DNA of 64,000 bases, taken from the NCBI RefSeq assembly GCF_000298235.1, contig NZ_BAHE01000008.1, positions 1 through 64,000 on the forward strand. The letters run 5' to 3'. Below are positions 60,273 to 64,000 of the stretch, in pieces. The notes under the pieces were generated by a model. That model was not told where the DNA came from and searched no databases. It saw nothing but the letters and a program-made list of their open reading frames with translations. Source of the DNA: Gordonia namibiensis NBRC 108229 (GTDB lineage: Bacteria > Actinomycetota > Actinomycetes > Mycobacteriales > Mycobacteriaceae). Every line of letters starts with the position of its first letter. Within the stretch, counting starts at the first letter, position 1. A program made the position numbers and the translations under genes.

Positions 60273-61118
60273 GTGTCGACCCCCAAGATCGTTCTGTTCT
60301 ACGTCTTCGTCCCGCTGCCCGATCCGGAAGCCATTCGGTTGTGGCAGCTGTCGGTCTGCGAGTCGCTCGGGTTGCGGGGCAGGATCATCGTGTCACGACA
60401 CGGAATCAACAGCACCGTCGGTGGCGACATCGCCGCAGTCAAACGCTACGTCAGGGCGACCCGTTCGTACCCCGGGTTCGCCGACGCGGACATCAAATGG
60501 TCGGACGGCACCGGCGACGATTTCCCGCGCCTGAGTGTGAAGGTGCGGCCGGAGATCGTGACGTTCGGAGTTCCGGACGAGATCGTCGTCGACGAGAACG
60601 GCGTGGTCGGCGGGGGTGCCCGGTTGACGCCCGAAGAGGTGCACCAACTCGTCGACGAGCGCGGCGACGAGGTCGTCTTCTTCGACGGCCGCAACGAGAT
60701 CGAGGCGCAGGTCGGTCGGTTCGACGGTGCCGTGGTGACCAAGGCGCAGACCACCCGCGACTTCATCCCGCTGATCGAGAGCGGTGCCTACGACCACCTC
60801 AAAGACCGTCCGGTGGTCACCTACTGCACCGGTGGCGTCCGGTGCGAGGTTCTCAGCACGGTGATGCGCAACCGCGGATTCAACGAGGTCTACCAGCTCG
60901 ACGGCGGCATCGTCCGCTACGGCGAGCGCTACCGCGACGACGGACTCTGGCGAGGATCGCTCTACGTCTTCGACAACCGGATGAGCACCGAGTTCTCCGA
61001 TCACGCCGAAATGCTCGGGAAGTGCGTCGAATGTGGCGCGTCGACGAACAACGTGGCGAACCATCCCGATCGAGAGGGTCGGGACCTCGCGGTGATCTGC
61101 CCGGCATGCCTGGGGTGA
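60273..61118 (+). CDS. trhO: tRNA uridine(34) hydroxylase TrhO (rhodanese fold)
   Basis: A 281-residue protein that hydroxylates wobble uridine 34 in tRNA. The family's N-terminal domain ([20 protein letters not shown], then [19 protein letters not shown]) is followed by a rhodanese domain with Cys 185 in [10 protein letters not shown]. The C-terminal CxxC pairs ([17 protein letters not shown]) look like a metal knot. Start GTG 60273 is fixed by -10 TACCCT. The GTGA overlap at 61115-61118 couples it to the CobW-like gene. Confidence 0.9.
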   Translation: MSTPKIVLFYVFVPLPDPEAIRLWQLSVCESLGLRGRIIVSRHGINSTVGGDIAAVKRYVRATRSYPGFADADIKWSDGTGDDFPRLSVKVRPEIVTFGVPDEIVVDENGVVGGGARLTPEEVHQLVDERGDEVVFFDGRNEIEAQVGRFDGAVVTKAQTTRDFIPLIESGAYDHLKDRPVVTYCTGGVRCEVLSTVMRNRGFNEVYQLDGGIVRYGERYRDDGLWRGSLYVFDNRMSTEFSDHAEMLGKCVECGASTNNVANHPDREGRDLAVICPACLG

Positions 61119-62170
61119 GTGCGTCCCGATCGGCTCGGCCGCCGGTTCCGGTGATCGTCGTCGCCGGCTTCCTCGGTTCGGGCAAGACCACGCTGCTCAA
61201 TCACCTGCTGCGCACCGCGGGTGCCACCGGCACGCGCCTGGGTGTGCTGGTCAACGACTTCGGCTCGGTCAACATCGACGCCCTGCTGGTGTCCGCACAG
61301 GTCGACGGCGCGGTGAGCCTCAGCAACGGGTGCATGTGCTGCACGGTCGACGCCGACGGCCTCGCCGACGCGCTGACCTCCCTCGTCCGGCCGGGCGCGA
61401 AGATCGACGCGATCGTCATCGAGGCCAGCGGTATCGCCGAACCCAAGTCGCTCATCCGGATGGTCACCGCGGTGGCGGATCCCAGGGTCCGCTACGGCGG
61501 TCTGGTCTACGTCGTCGACGCCGCCCACATCCACACGCTGCGCGAGGAACACCCAGAGGTCGACGCGCACATGGCGATTGCCGATCTCATTCTGGTCAAC
61601 AAGGCCGACCTGATCTCCGATTCGGACCTGAGGGCCGTCGAAGAGGTTGTGGCGCAGATGAATCCCACCGCGGCCGCGCTCGTGACGCGCGAGGCCCGCG
61701 TCGACCCCGCCCTGCTGTTCGACATCGACGAGGCGACCGCCGACGACGAACCCCGAAGCGGCCAACTGACTCTCGACGAACTGCTCCTCGAGGAGCACGA
61801 CCACTCCGACCACCAGCATCTGCACGCCGGGTACGAGGCGGTCACCTTCCGAAGCGACGAACCCCTTGACCCGCGTCGGCTCGCGCGGTTCCTGGAGAGG
61901 CCGCCGAGCGGCTGCTTCCGGATCAAGGGCATCGTGCATTTCGACCTGCCGCGGTACCGGCAGAAATTCGTCGTCCACGGGGTGGGCGGTTTCGTCCGGG
62001 TCGAGCGCGAATCATGGGAGTCCGAGACGCCGTCGACGGAGCTCGTCGCCATCGGTCGAGGCCTCGACCCCGACGCCGTGCGCGCCGAGTTGCAGGCGGC
62101 GATCGCGCGGCCGGAGGACGCAGCGGACGAGCACGGCATCCTCAGCGTCCTGCGACACGTGCACGCCTGA
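61115..62170 (+). CDS. CobW/COG0523-family GTPase (metal chaperone)
   Basis: A 351-residue G3E GTPase. Walker A is GFLGSGKTT (18-26), the metal-binding motif GCMCC (72-76), GTP motif NKAD near 160 and a His-rich loop [12 protein letters not shown] near 225 that would bind Zn or Co. The C-terminal CobW_C domain follows (about 245-345). Such proteins insert or move metal ions, often Zn, into client enzymes. It is coupled to trhO; TrhO with its Cys cluster may be a client, an inference. GTG 61115 is used; ATG 61106 is possible. Confidence 0.85.
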   Translation: MSASRSARPPVPVIVVAGFLGSGKTTLLNHLLRTAGATGTRLGVLVNDFGSVNIDALLVSAQVDGAVSLSNGCMCCTVDADGLADALTSLVRPGAKIDAIVIEASGIAEPKSLIRMVTAVADPRVRYGGLVYVVDAAHIHTLREEHPEVDAHMAIADLILVNKADLISDSDLRAVEEVVAQMNPTAAALVTREARVDPALLFDIDEATADDEPRSGQLTLDELLLEEHDHSDHQHLHAGYEAVTFRSDEPLDPRRLARFLERPPSGCFRIKGIVHFDLPRYRQKFVVHGVGGFVRVERESWESETPSTELVAIGRGLDPDAVRAELQAAIARPEDAADEHGILSVLRHVHA

Positions 62171-62347
62171 GGGCGTCGCCGCGACACGTGTGTCGTGGAT
62201 CACGCGACACGCCGGTTGCGATGTCACATCTGGCTAACGAAATCCAGAACGTCCAGGTCTCCCATTTCGCAAACTCCGCGAACCCTGTTTCACTGTTAAG
62301 TCTGTTACCAGTGTGACCGATGGTGTCTAACGGGAGGAGTGAGGCGA

Positions 62348-63415
62348 ATGATCGGTGCTGAAAAGCGTGGTCGACGCCTCGAAACGCCGATGTTCCAGAA
62401 GATGATGAAGAAGCGCATGATGACGACCGCCTTCGCCGTGACTGCGGTGGCGTCGACCGTGATGGCGACCAACCTGGTGGTGGCACCGGCGCAGGCCGCG
62501 CCCGCCCGCGGAGCCGCACTCGCGGGGAAGACGATCTTCCTGGACCCGGGCCATCAGGCGAGCGCCGGCGGCCGCAGCCTCAACGCGCAGGTGCCCGACG
62601 GACGCGGCGGCAAGAAGGACTGCCAGACGACCGGCGCCACCGGGGTGAACGGTGCGCGGGAGCACACCGTCAACTGGCAGATCAGTCAGCTGGTGAAGGC
62701 CGGGTTGGAAAGCCAGGGGGCACGCGTCGTGCTCAGTCGGCCCGACGACCGCGGCTGGGGCGGTTGCGTGGATGAGCGCGCCGCCGCGGCGAGCCGTTCC
62801 GGGGCAGCGGTGGCGGTGAGCCTGCACGCCGATTCGACGAGCCGCGGAGCCGACAGCGCCAAGAAGGGCTTCCACATGATCGTGCCCTCGCTGCCGATCC
62901 CGGACCCCACCGTCAACCGCGTGCAGTCGGGTGAGGGGCGCAAGGCGTCGAACGTCATGCGCGATTCTTTCCTCGCCGCGGGCTTCCCGTCGGCCAACTA
63001 CGCCGGCGTCAGCAACGGCATCCAGACCCGGCCCGACATCGCCGCGGTCAACCTGACCAAGGTGCCCGCGGTCTTCATCGAGATGGGCAACCTGTCCAAC
63101 CCGGCCGAGGCGGCCGCCCTGGCCGGACGCGACGGCCAGCTGAAGTACGCGATGGCCATCACCGACGGCATCCTGAAGTACGTCAACGGCAGTGCGGCCA
63201 CCGGCGCCGCACCCGCACCGTCGGTGCCGCCGGCCGACGACGCCAGTGGGCTGTCCGTGGTGATCCCGTTCGTCCAGCAGCTGCTCGCCACCGAGGAGCC
63301 CGAAGCCGTCGTGCAGCTACTGGCGACCCAGGGCCAGGACGTGTCGGCGCAGGTCCTCAAGGCGATGCTGACGATTCTGTACGGCCTGTTCGACGGGAAG
63401 CTGCCGATCGGCTGA
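62348..63415 (+). CDS. Secreted N-acetylmuramoyl-L-alanine amidase (amidase_3)
   Basis: A 355-residue exported zinc amidase. Its signal peptide (KKRMMTTAFAVTAVASTVMA, cleavage after AQA near 48) is followed by an amidase_3 domain: His in FLDPGHQ near 64, Glu in GAREHTVNW near 103, His in SLHADS near 157 and Glu in FIEMGN near 241. About 65 C-terminal residues are Ala/Pro-rich. It resembles Rv3717 (Ami1) of M. tuberculosis, which splits daughter cells. GGGAGGAG lies 8 nt before ATG 62348. Confidence 0.88.
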   Translation: MIGAEKRGRRLETPMFQKMMKKRMMTTAFAVTAVASTVMATNLVVAPAQAAPARGAALAGKTIFLDPGHQASAGGRSLNAQVPDGRGGKKDCQTTGATGVNGAREHTVNWQISQLVKAGLESQGARVVLSRPDDRGWGGCVDERAAAASRSGAAVAVSLHADSTSRGADSAKKGFHMIVPSLPIPDPTVNRVQSGEGRKASNVMRDSFLAAGFPSANYAGVSNGIQTRPDIAAVNLTKVPAVFIEMGNLSNPAEAAALAGRDGQLKYAMAITDGILKYVNGSAATGAAPAPSVPPADDASGLSVVIPFVQQLLATEEPEAVVQLLATQGQDVSAQVLKAMLTILYGLFDGKLPIG

Positions 63416-63448
63416 GTCTGTCCGTCTCCGGCGACTAACCTCGGCCCC

Positions 63449-64000
63449 ATGGGCATTCGAGACCTCCTGGTGATGGACACTCCGGTGCCGTCATTGCGTG
63501 GACGCAAGGTACTGATCACCGGCGCGGCGAGTGGGATCGGGCGCGCCACCGCCGAAGCAGCCGCGGCGCAGGGCGCCGAACTCGTGCTGACCGATCTGCA
63601 CGCCGACCAGCTCGACGAGGTGGTCGCCGAGATCCTCCGCGCCGACGGCACCGTCCTGTACCACGTAGCCGGAGACGTCTCCGACTACGACTGGGTGGCC
63701 AACTTCGCGCGGCAGGTCGACGCCGAGGTCGGCGTGATGGACGTCGTGATGAACATCGCCGGGATCTCGGCGTGGGGCACGGTCGAGAATCTCGAACACC
63801 GGCACTGGCGGTCGCTGGTCGACGTCAACCTGATGGGCCCGATCCACATCATCGAATGCTTTGTGCCACTGATGGTCCGACGCGGCGCCGGTGGTCACGT
63901 CGTCAACGTCTCGTCGGCCGCCGGCCTGCTCGCCCTGCCGTGGCACGCCGCCTACAGCGCGAGCAAGTTCGGGATCCGCGGCGTCTCGGAGGTGCTCCGA
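63449..64000 (+). CDS. Short-chain dehydrogenase/reductase (truncated by window end)
   Basis: The 184 codons seen encode a Rossmann SDR with TGAASGIGRATAEAAAAQG near 24, NIAGIS near 104, the catalytic Ser in VVNVSSAAG near 156 and YSASKFG near 171 (Tyr and Lys of YxxxK). The rest runs past base 64000. It starts at ATG 63449, 33 bp after the amidase. The cofactor is probably NAD(P)H; the substrate is unknown. Confidence 0.85.
   Translation, partial: MGIRDLLVMDTPVPSLRGRKVLITGAASGIGRATAEAAAAQGAELVLTDLHADQLDEVVAEILRADGTVLYHVAGDVSDYDWVANFARQVDAEVGVMDVVMNIAGISAWGTVENLEHRHWRSLVDVNLMGPIHIIECFVPLMVRRGAGGHVVNVSSAAGLLALPWHAAYSASKFGIRGVSEVLR

Overview
The window is high-G+C actinobacterial DNA that reads as a chromosome segment of a mycolic-acid bacterium (order Mycobacteriales), most likely Gordonia or a close relative; the genus is an inference. 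Evidence: a tmRNA with tag ADSNQRDYALAA, Lsr2, paired acyl-CoA dehydrogenases like FadE23/FadE24, LGFP repeats, an IdeR/DtxR-type iron box, and a gene order (prfB, MscS-like protein, Pro-rich membrane protein, ftsE, ftsX, smpB) that I know from Mycobacterium tuberculosis. I see no integrase, transposase, CRISPR array or prophage block.

Layout. 0-6.7 kb: a flavin monooxygenase divergent from a GAF regulator, a two-component system, a universal stress protein and an FMN-binding protein. 6.9-10.2 kb: propionyl-CoA synthetase, a membrane protein and twin CrcB fluoride channels, closed by a strong terminator. 10.2-12.9 kb: a fadE pair behind two near-identical operators. 13-22 kb: housekeeping core (hisN, prfB, mechanosensitive channel, ftsEX, smpB, tmRNA), with a small tandem-repeat array before the tmRNA. 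22-25 kb: Mn/Zn-type ABC importer. 25-29.5 kb: CoA-transferase divergent from a FadD6-like ligase, plus a hydrolase. 29.6-33.2 kb: phosphoglucomutase, a VIT1/CCC1-type transporter, a DsbA-like protein and tRNA-Ala(GGC). 33.3-37.8 kb: an iron-siderophore importer fused into one operon with two tandem, mutually similar proteins of unknown function. 37.8-46.2 kb: membrane proteins, a TetR pair, a PGRP/LGFP amidase, Nudix, and flavoenzymes. 46.5-50.1 kb: aquaporin, ABC-F ATPase, an ArsR/SRPBCC operon. 50.1-56.5 kb: a ygiD-like dioxygenase, a beta-lactamase-fold lipoprotein without its catalytic residues, and an ssu alkanesulfonate operon. 56.5-64 kb: antiporter, PHP protein, lsr2, lipoprotein, trhO, a CobW GTPase, a peptidoglycan amidase and a truncated SDR.

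Three themes stand out. First, many genes without a Shine-Dalgarno sequence carry a TANNNT -10 element 6-8 nt before the start codon, so they are probably leaderless; this also fixes several start codons. At 14919-14939 two such promoters share one overlapping -10 symmetrically. Second, the iron operon ends with two translationally coupled, cysteine-poor, glutamine-amidotransferase-like proteins, which I consider the best candidate for an undescribed function. Third, at least two enzyme-like proteins have lost residues their families need (a beta-lactamase-like lipoprotein without SxxK, and a sulfide:quinone-reductase-like protein without its C-terminal cysteine).
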